NCBI GenBank assembly: GCA_028023455.1
Contig: JAQFVV010006271.1
Location: 3,246,673-3,310,672, forward strand
Source: Epiperipatus broadwayi
Taxonomy: Eukaryota; Onychophora; Udeonychophora; Euonychophora; Peripatidae
Direction: 5' to 3'
DNA length: 64,000 nt
Positions within the stretch are counted from its first letter, which is position 1. Each line of letters starts with the position of its first letter. This document shows, piece by piece, positions 44,759 through 58,176 of this stretch. A program made the position numbers and the translations under genes. The notes beneath the pieces were generated by a model. The model ran no database searches, had not been told where the DNA came from, and saw only the letters and a program-made list of their open reading frames with translations.

Positions 44759-44771
44759 AAGGGGGAAGGAT
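44759..44771 (+). promoter_or_regulatory. Polypurine tract of element C
   Basis: AAGGGGGAAGGAT directly precedes TGTAACC of the 3' LTR, where plus-strand priming is expected in LTR elements. It fixes the boundary and orientation. Confidence 0.85.
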
Positions 44772-47384
44772 TGTAACCTTTCTGGTTGGAACCAGAAAGA
44801 AATGTGGGAAGGTCACATTTGTGCTAACAATGGCTGAAAGTAATTAGTTGAGAAAAATGAATTATGATATAATCTAATATTTAAAATTCAGTTTTTAGGA
44901 AAACTAAACTTAAATTGTGATGTAATTTGCTAGTTAAAATTAGGCTTTCCACAAAATTAAAATTTTAAATGTGTATATTGATTAGTGGAGTTTTGGACTA
45001 TATGTTTAGTGGTATATGTTTGTGTATAGTAGAGGATTTACATGTCATAATAGGCAGATGCATAAATATATTATTAATTAGAATTTTCTTTTCTATATTT
45101 TATTTATAAGTTACTGATTATATATTGTCTTAGAATCTTATGGTTTAAATGATAAAGATTGTTTATAATAGTAAATAACAGTTCTAAAATTGATAATTAA
45201 TATTTAATAAATTTTTTTTACTACATTTATTATATTCAAACATTTTATTGTTAAAATTTTTATAAATAATATTTCTGGCAAGCTTCCAAAGTTGATTGTC
45301 ATAGAAACACAGAGGACGTGAGTGGGAGAAAGACATAGAGTTTAAAACTTGAAAGTAAAAAAAGGCTCTGAGGAAGAAGAAAAAAAACTTAAAGGAATCA
45401 ATAACTCTCTAAGAGTCTTATATAAGAAACATTGCAAGGATTCTAAGAATACACCTATGAATAATTTTTTTGTTATTATACTACTGGAATGATATGAAAT
45501 GGGGAAATAAACAACACCCCAGAAGGATACCAGCCTTCAAATTTCTGCCAAGGCAACTGTCCATTCACTACCTTCAAGATACCTAGATGATATGTAAGCT
45601 AAATTATTATGATTTATTTTAAAATATCACTAAATCTGAATAATATTAAAAATGGCAAAATTGTGTAAAGTAAAGATAGATCAAATTCTTTCATTAGACA
45701 TTAAAATTAAATGCTGGATTTTCAACTTAAAGAATTGGCTATCAATATTCTACAAAACAAAATTCAAAATGAAAAGTTTATCTATTTAATTTTATATTAA
45801 GAAGATAATTTTATATTGTATAATTTCGCTATTCGCATGTATATGTATACCAAAATAATTCCAATGCATGCAAATGTCATTTTTTAATGCCCATCACAGA
45901 ATTTTAGGATAAAAAAAACTCTTGTCATTCTTAACAAATTATGCCTTAAGAATGGATAGACATTTTTTTATGTTATAATTTACTGTTATCTTTGAAATTA
46001 ATATGTATGTTTCTTTCGGCTTTTAATTTTTTTTAAAAAAAAAACTTAACATGTAATAATGAGATATTGACAGGTATTTTTCATTATTACTTATAATAGA
46101 TGCATAGCAAGTTTTTTTTTTTTTGCTTTAAAAAAAGAAAACAAAACAAAACAATATAATTTCATTGTCATTATAATATGATAATTTATTATTTTGTATG
46201 ATTTGGAAATTATATTATAGGTGTTTCTAGATATTCAGATGTGTGCGTGATGCTATAGATTATTATTTTAGAGATCTTACCTTTATTATTTTTCAATTTA
46301 GTTAATGAAGTATATTTAAAAAAATAAAGAATTAAAACCTTATCTGTTATAAGTTCGGTATATAGGAAGTATATTGAATGTGAGTAGAAGGTAGAAATAG
46401 TCAAGGGATGATTAGATTATTTAGATTAAGTTTGGAGATATTCTTTAACCCTTAAATATATAGGTATAAGTGTTTGGTTATTATTTTTCCCTGCCTTTAT
46501 TTATTTTGTATAGTTACTGTTAGATAATTTACACCGATTATAACAGATAAGTGTTATATAAATTTTTATAATATGTAAAGGATGATTGATTTGTGGCATC
46601 ATCCAAGTCCTATAAATAATCTACTAAATTATGTTTCAGAAATACATTATATTTACAATATAATCAAACACACATTTTCGAAAATCTATGATTAACATAT
46701 TAAATAGTAGTCAATTTTGATTTTACCTTAGAACAGATGTAATTGGTTATCAATGTGTATAAATAAGATTTTTTTAGTTATTGTTTATTTTTGATTTTAT
46801 TTTAATAAATATTTTAATGAATTAAAAGTCCAAATGAATTGCATGACTATTTACGTCCGATTCTCCATTTCCACACACACACACACATACATAGTTAACA
46901 TAGCATAGCCCTAAAATATATAGATTTGCCAGTAGAAGTCAATTCATTTAATTTGTCTGGTGGTAATAAATCTCAGTATTACAATGCTTATAATATATTC
47001 TACTTTGCTTAGAATAGATGGTGATATGGATATAAAGGTAGTCCGGTCCTAATGACTATCTACCTTGTGCTAAATATGATAATTGATGATTGTGCAATAG
47101 TTTTAGTATTGAATAGATGCTCTCAACATATTTAAATTAACCTTATAGTATTATTGTTTATAGACGTTTTTATCATCCTTGTTGGCCTCATATATAAAGA
47201 TCATATCCTATAATCTCAATTGAGCTAGGCCATGAATTGGTTGCAATATAAAACCTTTTAAATAAGTTTAATTATAATTTATAATTAAAAATTTTATTCT
47301 ATTTTGCATAGAATTGGTGCCTGGGCAATTATAAATATAATAAAGTAAATAAGTGAAGAAGATACAGGTTATAGGTGAGGGTTA
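44772..47384 (+). repeat. LTR-C, 3' copy
   Basis: Starts TGTAACCTTTCTGG; its first 30 bases include a perfect hairpin with arms CTTTCTGGTT and AACCAGAAAG. It ends GAGGGTTA followed by (TA)n. It tracks the 5' LTR throughout with scattered substitutions and small indels. Confidence 0.92.
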
Positions 47385-47410
47385 ATATATATATATATAT
47401 ATATATATAT
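47385..47410. repeat. (TA)n tract at the right edge of element C
   Basis: About 13 TA units directly after the 3' LTR. Confidence 0.95.
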
Positions 47411-48372
47411 TGTGCCCTTTTCTTTAGGTCAGAATAAATTTAGTATGTCAATTTACTAAAAAAATTTAAATTTAAGAGGTGTTCTCTTGGTATAATGATT
47501 ATATTATGCTGACAATCTTTTAAAAGTTCAATTAAAGTAAGATAGAGATATTTAATGCCTAAAATTGTGCTAAATGAATTTAAAACAGTTAAATAAAGCT
47601 AAATGTATAAATTGTATATGGTTGGAGAAGCTGACCATTATAAAAATTGTATCATTAAATTTTTAAAATATGTATTAAAAGTTGATTTTAACAGTAATAA
47701 CCTATAATTAATTAAATATTACATTTTATAGTATAAATTATATTTAATAATTGTATTTAATATTATATGTTTTAAAAGTAGTCTTTGTGGTAGAAAAATG
47801 TGTATTTAATTTTATGGCTTCAAAATTATTATTCCAAATTATATTATTATATTATTTCTTTAATATAATAATTGTTGCAATTAAATATTTATTTTTCCCA
47901 GACAGAATTTGATACAGTCTCTCAGTTGTAAGTCATGTGACATGTAAACAGTTATACATGCATGCTTACTATTGTTTTTGTTAACAAAGTTTCAAAATTA
48001 CTTTAAAATTGCACTATAGAATTGAAGATATTTATTTATCTGTCACAAAAGAAAATATTAAAATTAGTTATCACAAACTGTTTAAATAGTTTTTTTTAAA
48101 AACAAATGTAGTTATTAAAAATTAAATTCTTTGTTTTAAAGAAAATAAATACATTAAAAATTAAAGGTGGGATAAATTGATAAAACATTATTTTAAAAGT
48201 CATTTAAAAATGTTTAGTTATTTTTTAATAAAGTATAAAATTGATTTAAAATTAATATTTTAAGTAATATTTTTGAAAAAAGAATAAGTCATTATTTGTT
48301 TTTTGATTTTAATTGTGTAATATCAAAGGTATATGTATATTAAGTCATCAGGTAAAAGTTTAATCCACCAAT

Positions 48373-48400
48373 CCAATGACTTATTTATTTAAGTATAAAT
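48373..48400 (+). promoter_or_regulatory. Possible promoter elements (CCAAT and TATAAAT)
   Basis: CCAAT at 48373-48377 and GTATAAATGCAG with TATAAAT at 48394-48400. The close spacing and AT-rich setting make chance likely. Confidence 0.2.
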
Positions 48401-48424
48401 GCAGATGCTCAATTATTTTCAGGG

Positions 48425-48500
48425 TGCTTCTGTAAATTTAATTTGCTTCTGCTAGTCAATTTTGCTTCTGTTAATTTAATCTGCTTTAAGTTAGTCAATT
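48425..48500 (+). repeat. Four-copy 19-bp repeat (TGCTTCTG...)
   Basis: TGCTTCTG starts at 48425, 48444 and 48463, with a diverged TGCTTTAAG at 48482; spacing is exactly 19 bp. It lies just downstream of the possible TATA box. Confidence 0.7.
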
Positions 48501-51500
48501 CAGTGCTATAATAGCTCTTTAATAATTTATTTAAAACTGAGAAATGTACCAATTTATTTATTTTAGCAAAGAGAGTATTATAAACAAATTATAAATGTAT
48601 TATCTAAATTATGCAGTGCTAGAAAGCTCAATCCTCTTACCATAATTTTTGTCAAAATTTAATTAAATGTCGCATAAAACATGGAAGTACCAAGAGGAAA
48701 TACTTACTTGTTTAAAGGAATTTTGGAAGTAAAAGTTGTAATAAAAAATATAATATTAGTAATTTTAATATGAAGAGTTAATTTATTAGATAAATTTATG
48801 TACTGAACATTATGTGAAGAGCTGAATGTAGAAATTGATAGGAAATTTAAAATAGTAGTGCATTTTCTTTTGGAAAGATCATCATATGAGAAATAGAAAA
48901 ATAATATGATAAAACTTTAAATCGTTCAATAAGGTGAAAGTAAATGTTATTGTAAGGTAAAAATGCAGAAAATGCTTTTTTCTTTTTGAAAAGAACATTA
49001 TTAAAAATTTATTTTAAAATATTATAAAATAATGGTAAAACCAAGACAGTTACTTTAAAACTGTACATAATAAGTCTTTTCTATTTTTTTAAAAAACTAC
49101 ACACATTATAATAACTTTTGGGAAGACTGATAATTGGAAAGTAATAATGGAAAAGAAATATATGTGGATAAGTAATAATGAACATCCTGACAATAAAACT
49201 TTATATATGATAGACTTATGAATAATAAGTAAATATTAATTTCTGGAAATATTTTTAAAATGCACAAGAATTATATTCGGATGCCTGAATTTATATCGCC
49301 TAATCAAGGACACTGTCAGCCAGCATAAAATTCTAAGAAATGAAGCTTTGAAGTGTTATTTTTTAAAAAATATTGTAATTTAAAATTATTTCAATAATCA
49401 CTGTTCTGAATAATAGAGACAATGAACTTTTATTTTACAAACTTTTCAGAACAGATCAGTAATTATTTTCACCAATAATTTTAGATTTCTAGAAGTCAAC
49501 TTTTCTTTTGTTTTTTATCATTTATTTTAACTTTTGTTCATCATGTTGGGAAGGAATCTGTGGAGCATGCATCATTTTTTGGGGGAAGAGAGATTTTTCA
49601 TTGTCATGCCTTCAAATAAAAGCATAGCAACAAGCATTTAAGGTTTCCATCACTCCTCAAGAGTTGGTGAAGAAATCCAGAGGAAATAAAAACATTTTTT
49701 TAAAGAACATTCATTATTGAAGTTTATATATGTAGATATGTTTTGAGTTATTTTAAAATTAACCTTAGTATTAATTTGTAATGTTATTTAATAATTACAA
49801 TAGGATAGGTACATAAAATATTAATTATTCACTGATTGTAATTTTATAAAAAATATTTTAATAATTTAAGGAGTTTAGTATTTTAAGTATGGTAGCATGG
49901 AATGTATGTTATACTATGCAATGTTTTATTTTTGATTGTGGAACAGAAAATGACATATAAGTGATTGACAAGTAGATATATCACTTAGGTAATAGTTGTA
50001 AATATTAATAATATTATGATGTATTTTTCTTTAGATTATTGATGTATTATGTAATGTTATAGTATGAATGTATGGCTACGTGTGAATTCATTATACACAC
50101 ATAAAGCTTATAGAAGTCAAAATTTATTTATTATAAAATATGCATAATTTTATTCAATATTACTGGTATAATACAACTTAATAATGAATAATTATATGAT
50201 TCTTTTATAAAGAGATTTAGTATTTTTTAAATGTTTAAAGAATTGATAATAGTCATTTGTTTTTTGTTTAAGAATATTTGATAAGAATGTGAGATAACCT
50301 TTTTTTGTTGATTAGTTAAGATCTTTATATTTATAAGTGAATTTATTTGTTATTTTTGAATATGTTGTCAGAATTTTTGTCGATGTAGATTGATAAATCT
50401 ATAAGAAAATTTGTAAAGGGTTGTGACTTGGAAGTAATTTAAACATGAAACCAAAGAGGTGCTTTGAATGTAGGTTTTTGTTATGTGAATAAAAATAATC
50501 CCTATGATCTTATTAATTATGCCGGTACAGATAACGGAGCCCTGTAGCTTGTATATTTTCTGTGGGCATTAATGTTCCAAAAAGCTAAAGAAATAGGTGA
50601 ACATTGTTATTTGTAGTGGAGGTCATTAGACAGATAAGTCATGCCTCACTTTATTTATACACTGTTTCCATGATGACTAACTAATATATGTACTATTGAG
50701 ATGAGACTCTAGTTTGTCCCTATACATATGCATCTGTTCACTATCATGATTTTTTAAAGTATTACATCGTGCAGAATTGTATTTTAATGGAAAATAATAG
50801 ATAATATTTAGAGTTTAAGGATCGTTATTTAAAATGAATAAGAAAGGTTTGCTTACTTAGGAAGATGATAAGAATAAATGCAAACGTAGTTGAGAATCAA
50901 ACAGAATAAAAAATAAAGAATCATAAAAAATTTTCTATAGTTTTATTTTTAATAAAATAAATGTCATGAAAGTATGTAAATGATAAATGTGGTTGTTCAC
51001 GAATTTTGAATAACTTTAAGTATTTTAAAACTTATAGATATTGCATATTTTTAATGGATAGTGTATTAAAACAAAACAGTATAAGATAAAGCAAAGCTAT
51101 ATTTCATAGTTATATTTAATGATAAAGAAATACACCAACACTTACAGCTATTCCATATTAGATCAATACTAAGTAAGAGATATTATGTATGACACTTACA
51201 TTTTCAATTGTGTCCACTCATTTTGTTTATGAACCGAAACAAATCTATTTTGTTTAACAGTAACAACATTGCTATGATAAACTAATTTAGTGATAAGGAA
51301 TAAATTAAGAGATGCATATTCGTATTATTAATTTTTGTATTTTTGTTTTATGCTTCATAACTGATGTATGTTTAAAGTAAGCATATCATAGTGACATTTA
51401 ATGATAAATAATATTAAAAAAAGTTATGTAGGTTAATTGTTATCATTATTATTAAAATTCTGATAAATATGTAAATTATTTTAAAAGTCGGAGTGAAGTC

Positions 51501-52022
51501 TTAATGTTTTATATTTTATTTTATTAGTTATTGTTAGAAAACTGGAAATTGTAATGATGCAAGATTCATTTAAGAACTGTAAATATTGTAAATAGATTAT
51601 TTATTTGTTTTATTGTAATAAAAAAATGTTAAACTTGTTTTTCTAAATTTGTGTGTTAAGCTAAATTCTTTCCACATTGCAAAACATTTGAACACAGAGG
51701 GTTTGAACCAAAACATAATATTTGCACAGTAATAAATAAAAGTATTATTTAAGAATTATAATATTTTCTTAAGATTATTTATTTAAACAAATACATTTGC
51801 ATTATCTTAGTGGTCATAAGTTAATTGTTATAATATTACACAGAGTTATAATGCTAACCACTGCCACACATATATTTTTCAGATTACAAGATATTACCAC
51901 ATATTTTATTTACAATATTATATAAAAGATAAAATATTATGTTATATTATTTTTTTATTGGTATTATTGTTGATAAGAATTATAATAGGGGAAGATAGAT
52001 ACCATTAAATCATAGCATGAAG

Positions 52023-52149
<127 letters not shown>

Positions 52150-53300
52150 GTTAAGTGTAGTTGAGTATGATATTAAATCCCTTATCATGCTTGATAACAA
52201 TAATGTTGATTAACTCAAATTAGTTTAATAACCTGAGATGAGTTAGCTAGATTATTTAAATAAAAAGATTAAGATTTATTTATTAGTATAATCTTAATAA
52301 GTCATTATTGCTAAAGTCGTAAGAATGCTATAGATTTATTATTTGAGATAGTAATAGGGAGGATTGTGTTCTTATGCCATTGAGGTTTTATTCGGTGGGA
52401 TATTAGCTCAATGTAATTCTTTATTGCCACTTGTATCTCACTTCCTACTCTCATGATTAAATAATATATATTTATTTTATAAACCGAACCATATTATTAT
52501 TTTATTAATTAGAGCTAGTTAAAACAATTAATAGTGACACAGAATATTTTTATTATCAATTATATGCATTTTTAGCTAAACATAAGTAATTATTATCTGA
52601 GCTGGACCCATTTTATGATACACTATATTTCCTGGAAGTGAGGGTACTATATATATTATTTGACACTTGTACTACCGTTAGAGTTCTATATTTAGAAAAA
52701 TAAAAAATAAATAAAATTATAACACCTTCTCAACAACTTGCAACTCTTTATATAATAAATATTTTTGTATATTTAGATGCATTTAAATTACCAACAGTAA
52801 AAGGTAAGCAATCATCAAATATTGTTTTTATTTATTTATAAAATTTTTGGGAGAGATACTTTGTATTCAATAAAGTGAAGTTAAATACAATTGAAATAAA
52901 TATTATATATATATATATATAGTAACGATATATAAATATGTCGTTACATTAAATTGAAATAAAAACTTTTAAGTTCGCATATAAAAATAAGTGTATTAAA
53001 AAGAAAAAAAAAACTAAATGCTAAAATTAAAATGTTTGTTAAACGTATATATTCGCACAGATGCTAAACTTTAAAAATATATTTTTTTAATAAATAAAAA
53101 AAGGTATTTGAATGTATTTTTTTTATAAAAAAAGATTTAAATATAAAAATAGTTTAAAAAAGGAATAACGTAAGTAAAAATAAAAACAGGTATTAATTAA
53201 TTCCTGTAATCTGTAAATGGAAATGTTTGTTTATTAATTATCCAAAAGCTGTCTAATTAAAAAGTCAGAGAGTAAATTAGATAAGAGAATAAAGATATTT
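52150..53300. other. AT-rich noncoding interval
   Basis: No gene seen. A small hairpin GTAACG/CGTTAC (52922-52947) follows a (TA)9 tract. Confidence 0.45.
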
Positions 53301-53308
53301 TAGCTTGA

Positions 53309-53458
53309 CCAATGGAAGCACCAAGCCTCAGCCCGGACCTGAACAAAAATTTGGATTAGTGACGTCTTTGTTCATTCAATCTGGAGATTTACTATAAAAA
53401 GAGAAATATTGAGTTCCAGACAATTTTTTTCGGACTTGATTTGATGAGAATGGTAAGA
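53309..53458 (+). promoter_or_regulatory. Candidate pol II promoter with first exon and splice donor
   Basis: In order on the plus strand: CCAAT (53309-53313), TGACGTCT (53360-53367, one base from a full CRE), TATAAAAA (53393-53400), then about 45 bp to ATGAGAATG|GTAAGA, where GTAAGA (53453-53458) is a good splice donor. The region is visibly less AT-rich than its surroundings. No downstream exon could be identified, so it may be a host promoter, an LTR promoter or chance. Confidence 0.35.
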
Positions 53459-53459
53459 C

Positions 53460-54940
53460 GCACTTGCCGTTCTCTCTCATTTTTTTTTTTGTTTTAAAAA
53501 AATATAAAATGAAAAGACTGTGATACAAGAATGGAACCAGCTAATGCTACCTCCAGAACATTTTCTTCCAATGGAGATGTCACGGGAATTAAAAAACAGG
53601 AACCTGGACTCTTCTACTGTAAGCTATGTTGACATGAACTCTAAATTTAAAAATAACTAAGAACTTTCGTTCAAGCTTATGAACTTCTATCTGACTTTTA
53701 AGTTCAAAATCAATTGAAAATGTTTAATTTTATATATTTGTGTTTGATAAAAAAAAAATCATTTCCATTTATTATTTTATTTATATTAATATTTATTGTT
53801 TAAATTTCAAATGAGGAAATTTAAGGTTGGGTGTGGATGTTGCATAGATTCTTTAGCGGTTGATTATGTTGTGGTTTTCACATTCGATTAGAATATATAG
53901 ATCAACAATATCACTGCATCATCTTACGATGAATGCTAATGGGATTTGTATATTCCCTATGCAAGTGATGTTTATTGATGACTTTGTATTTGATCGGTTG
54001 TGTTTAATTTGGAATGTTTTTCAACTAAATTTTATCTCATTTCTCTTGAATTTTTTTAAAACTATACATGCACCTGATACATTCTTCCTAGTTTTATTTA
54101 AACATTTCAAATGATAAACATTATCACATTTAGTACACTATGCCACATGGTGCTTACTTTCCTCTTGATAATTTATATACCTTGTGGGATATAAATGCAA
54201 TCCATATTCCTTTTCTTCAAGCCCTACTCTGTGTTTTATTTATGCTTTTTCTACTATTTTTTAAATCTTTTTATACAAAAAGAGAATAACTTTTCTTTTT
54301 TTATAATTGCAATTGATAAGCACATTATTCCTAACCTTAAACCTCAAACTGTTACTTTCTCAAGTTAATCATTCTCTTTTTCAAATTGAAAAAAAAAATT
54401 AATAGCAAACCTACTAAAAACAACTAATCTTACATGCACCTTAATTTTAAATCCTTCTTGCAGTAAACACACATACAAAAAATATTTTTTTCCTTTTATA
54501 TTTAAAATGGTATAACTAATCACTTTTCAAACATTAGCAATATTTCTTCTAATCTTTTTAAATACATTTAAATTTATCTCTCTTCCCTCCATTTTTTTTT
54601 CACCTCCACATATTAAGCAATGATAATAAAATGATTAATGTAATATTTTTTAATAATTCGTCAAACGATTAGATTGCTAATGATAGCAAAATATTCTATC
54701 CTTTCCATTCTATTAAAGTTTTATTTAATTTTTTTTCAAAAATTAAACAAATAAGTTATTTTTTCTTTAATCAAATTTTACAATGCTATATTTTATTTTT
54801 GTTTCAACAATGTTATATTTCTAATTAATTAGTATTGTTTTAAGAGCTAAAATATCTAAATATGCATAAATATATAAACATAGTTTGCCTAGATAATATA
54901 AATATTATAACCAATTATATGTTGAATACATACTTTTTTT

Positions 54941-54945
<5 letters not shown>
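53460..54945. other. AT-rich noncoding interval
   Basis: No convincing frame. The 84-codon frame at 53860-54114 lacks recognisable domains and has composition expected from AT-rich DNA. Confidence 0.4.

Positions 54946-55034
<89 letters not shown>
54946..55034. repeat. (TA)n microsatellite, about 44 copies
   Basis: Uninterrupted TA; borders the dispersed repeat copy on its right. Confidence 0.97.
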
Positions 55035-55038
<4 letters not shown>

Positions 55039-55341
55039 TACCAACCAGTAACTACCAAAACATTCACAATAATCAACATTTCTCACTGCTGTCATGACAA
55101 TCTTCTCACCTTTTAATAGAAAGAATGGAAATCCTTTCTTATAATGGTCCATTGAATATATATGACACTTAAAGATTGCTACTTGACTACAGAGTCTGAA
55201 ATATTGATACAAAGAAGTTTAAATAAACCTCTTTAAACATTAAATAAACATATCACTGTAATGCAGACTAATAAATAGTGAATTATAACATTACAAACTG
55301 CAATACTTTTAAATTGCTCATGTATTACTTAGAAATTATAT

Positions 55342-55345
<4 letters not shown>
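55035..55345. repeat. Dispersed repeat, third copy
   Basis: Aligns with 7858-8190: AACATTCACA, TTTCTCACTGCTGTCA, AAACCTCTTTAAACAT and CAATACTTTTAAATTGC are shared. As at 7858 it begins directly after a (TA)n tract, and here it also ends near one (55343-55370). Confidence 0.75.
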
Positions 55346-55750
<405 letters not shown>

Positions 55751-56559
55751 CATCATAAAATATTTTTTATAAATATTTTTTATATACTCATTTAACTTAT
55801 ATTAAAATATTACTTTCCTTTATATTTCTACCTTAAAATAAGTGAAGTTTTTTAGATTTTTTATTAGGTTCTTTTATATTATATAGTATATTTTTATTTG
55901 TATGTTTTCTATAATTTATTTATTTCTTGTAATTTTATTATTAGAATTTGCTTTAATCATATTTTTAGTAGCATAATGTTTAAGCCTAAATCCTTATTAA
56001 GCTTTTTTATTTTTTTCTTTTATTATAATAGTATTAAATCATACTTCTCCATAATATTAATTCTTTTTGAAAACTTATAATTATTTTACTGTCAGTTATA
56101 TTTTATTTAATAAATAAAAGATTACTATTTTATTAACTTTTTTTTTCTATTTTAGTGACAATATAAGTTAACAAACCAGCACTTCTAAGAAAACAACCCA
56201 AGTCAATATTTTAATAAATAAAATCGCTTACAGCAATAAAATTTAATATTTGAACATTTATATTAGTATATACAATGTTTTTACTTTTATTTTTTTTCTA
56301 AAATTCTTAGTTATTTTTTTATTTTATAGTTTATTGTCTGTTGTATGAAATTACCAGATATTTCAATCACTATGATTTTTGGACTTGGTTCAATCACATA
56401 ATTTTAATGGCAATGATTAATATATACAATATGGTATTACTTCCACAAATCATTTATTAAAATTAAAGAAAACCACATTACTAAAATTGACAGAAATATT
56501 AGTTGATATATTATATATGCACATTGGCATAAAATATTGTTAATGTTTAATGATTAATA
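55751..56559. other. AT-rich noncoding interval
   Basis: No gene or repeat recognised. Confidence 0.4.
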
Positions 56560-56840
56560 ATGATTGCAGATAACAAATCACAATAAAAGCAAAAGAGATG
56601 AATAATGCAAACAGAAAAAATGAAATGAAAATAATGAACAATGATTGCAGATACTAAAACATAGTGAGAGAGAAAGAGGTGAATAATGCAGAAATAAAAA
56701 ATAGGAAATGTTACTACTAAAAGAACAATCTATGAGATTGTATATGATAGGATGTGACATTGTTGCAATATTCAGAAAAGAATACACATTACAAATATTA
56801 AAACACAGTGAGACAGAATAATTTGACTATTGCAGACAGA
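56560..56840. repeat. Degenerate tandem repeat, period about 81 bp or a multiple
   Basis: The block ATGATTGCAGATA..AAA.CA.A begins near 56560 and 56641 and recurs, diverged, near 56780. AGAGATGAATAATGCA and AGAGGTGAATAATGCA are the matching second halves of the first two units. Confidence 0.55.
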
Positions 56841-57898
56841 AGAAGAAATGTCCAATCTACTATAGAAATCACTAGTTGTGATCTGATGATATGATGTTTG
56901 CATACTGAGCATGAAAAGATACAAATTTTAGTAAATAATAAATATTAACAGAGAAAAGTACAGAATGAGATTGAAAGTGATAATTATTGTAGACTAAAAT
57001 CTAAAATCAAACCCTATTCCAACAAACCAAAAATACCAATTGTCACTAACAATTTACTCTCTGCTGCACATCAATTTTCCTATAGTATCTGTCAATTGAA
57101 TTTTAGAAATAAGCATTAAAATAATGAGAGTAAATCCAGGACTTCATTTTTATATTTAATTATAAAAGTGGTGTAATGTAAGACCAACCATATATAATGA
57201 ATAATGATGAAGTATAAAAATGGTTTCCATCCTCTGAAATTGAATTTGTTTTCTATAAAGTTAGATTTTTTTATTCATAAATGGAACACATATGTAAATA
57301 ACTGATTATACATAATTTGTACTTATATAAAAATATTTCTGTAATATATACAAATACGATAATAAATTGTAAATACAATCAACATTTAATGATGTGAGAA
57401 ACTTAAGTCTTTGCATGCAAGGTTTACTTAGTAAACAAGCCTATGCATTGTTAAACATTCGGTTTGATCTTAAATTAGTTTGAGGTTAGAGTAAATAATA
57501 ATTAACACCTAAAAATGGATTGTTGTGCTTTGTTTTCTGAAATGAGAATGTAGTGGTTTTTTAAACAATAGATTAATATATGCATTTGATTGTATGTACA
57601 AACAATTAAAAATATAACATATTCTAAATAACTATAACACCTCTCCTGAAATGGAATAAATTAAAACATTATAATATCACATATTCAAAGAAAAATTGAA
57701 AATTTTCACTATATCTTTAGAATAATTTTAATACTGAGAGTATAATGGCTGATTGTATTTGATAAGGATACACATCACTGATAAGTGGAATGTTAATCTT
57801 TAATATACTCATTGTTTTTTTTCCAAATATGTGGCATTATCTGTACTATAATACATTTACTATATATATAAATAATAAGATATGACCAGTACAAATGT
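56841..57898. other. AT-rich noncoding interval
   Basis: No gene or repeat recognised. Confidence 0.4.
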
Positions 57899-57919
57899 TA
57901 TATATATATATATATATAT
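57899..57919. repeat. (TA)n tract at the 5' edge of the LINE
   Basis: About 10 TA units, ending at the first base of the LINE-like sequence (GGCTGCAGAAAGG). Confidence 0.9.
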
Positions 57920-58176
57920 GGCTGCAGAAAGGAGTTTGCAAATTAATTGAAAGGAGACACTTTGATGCCTCTTGGAGACCTTAAAAGAACAAAGCGGAGC
58001 GAATTCGTAATGTCCACTCCATACGTTCTTGTCATTGCAGCTGTTATTACTATGTGCTTATTCATATAGTATACAAACAAGGATGGGCTGCTCAGCAACA
58101 TGCATTAGCAAGTGTGGTGAGTTTATTGGCTTTTTACCTCTGAGTTTAAGAATATTTTTTTCCAATATATACAATC

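Larger units (their letters stand above)
38067..47384 (+). mobile_element. LTR element C, complete, 9.3 kb, RT-less
   Basis: Two LTRs of 2,626 and 2,613 bp that differ by a few percent enclose a 4,079-bp interior. A polypurine tract abuts the 3' LTR, and TA-rich tracts border both sides. The interior contains one long frame (42755-44455) for a gag-like protein and no protease, RT, RNase H, integrase or envelope motif on either strand. The element must therefore depend on another element for reverse transcription, if it moves at all. Confidence 0.9.
47411..52022. other. AT-rich interval, possibly a diverged LTR
   Basis: Begins TGTGCCCTTTTCTTTAGGTC immediately after (TA)n, resembling the LTR starts TGTGACCTTCTGGTTTGG and TGTAACCTTCCAGGTTGG. 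I could not find the family 3'-end blocks downstream, so an LTR is only suggested. No coding frame. Confidence 0.3.
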
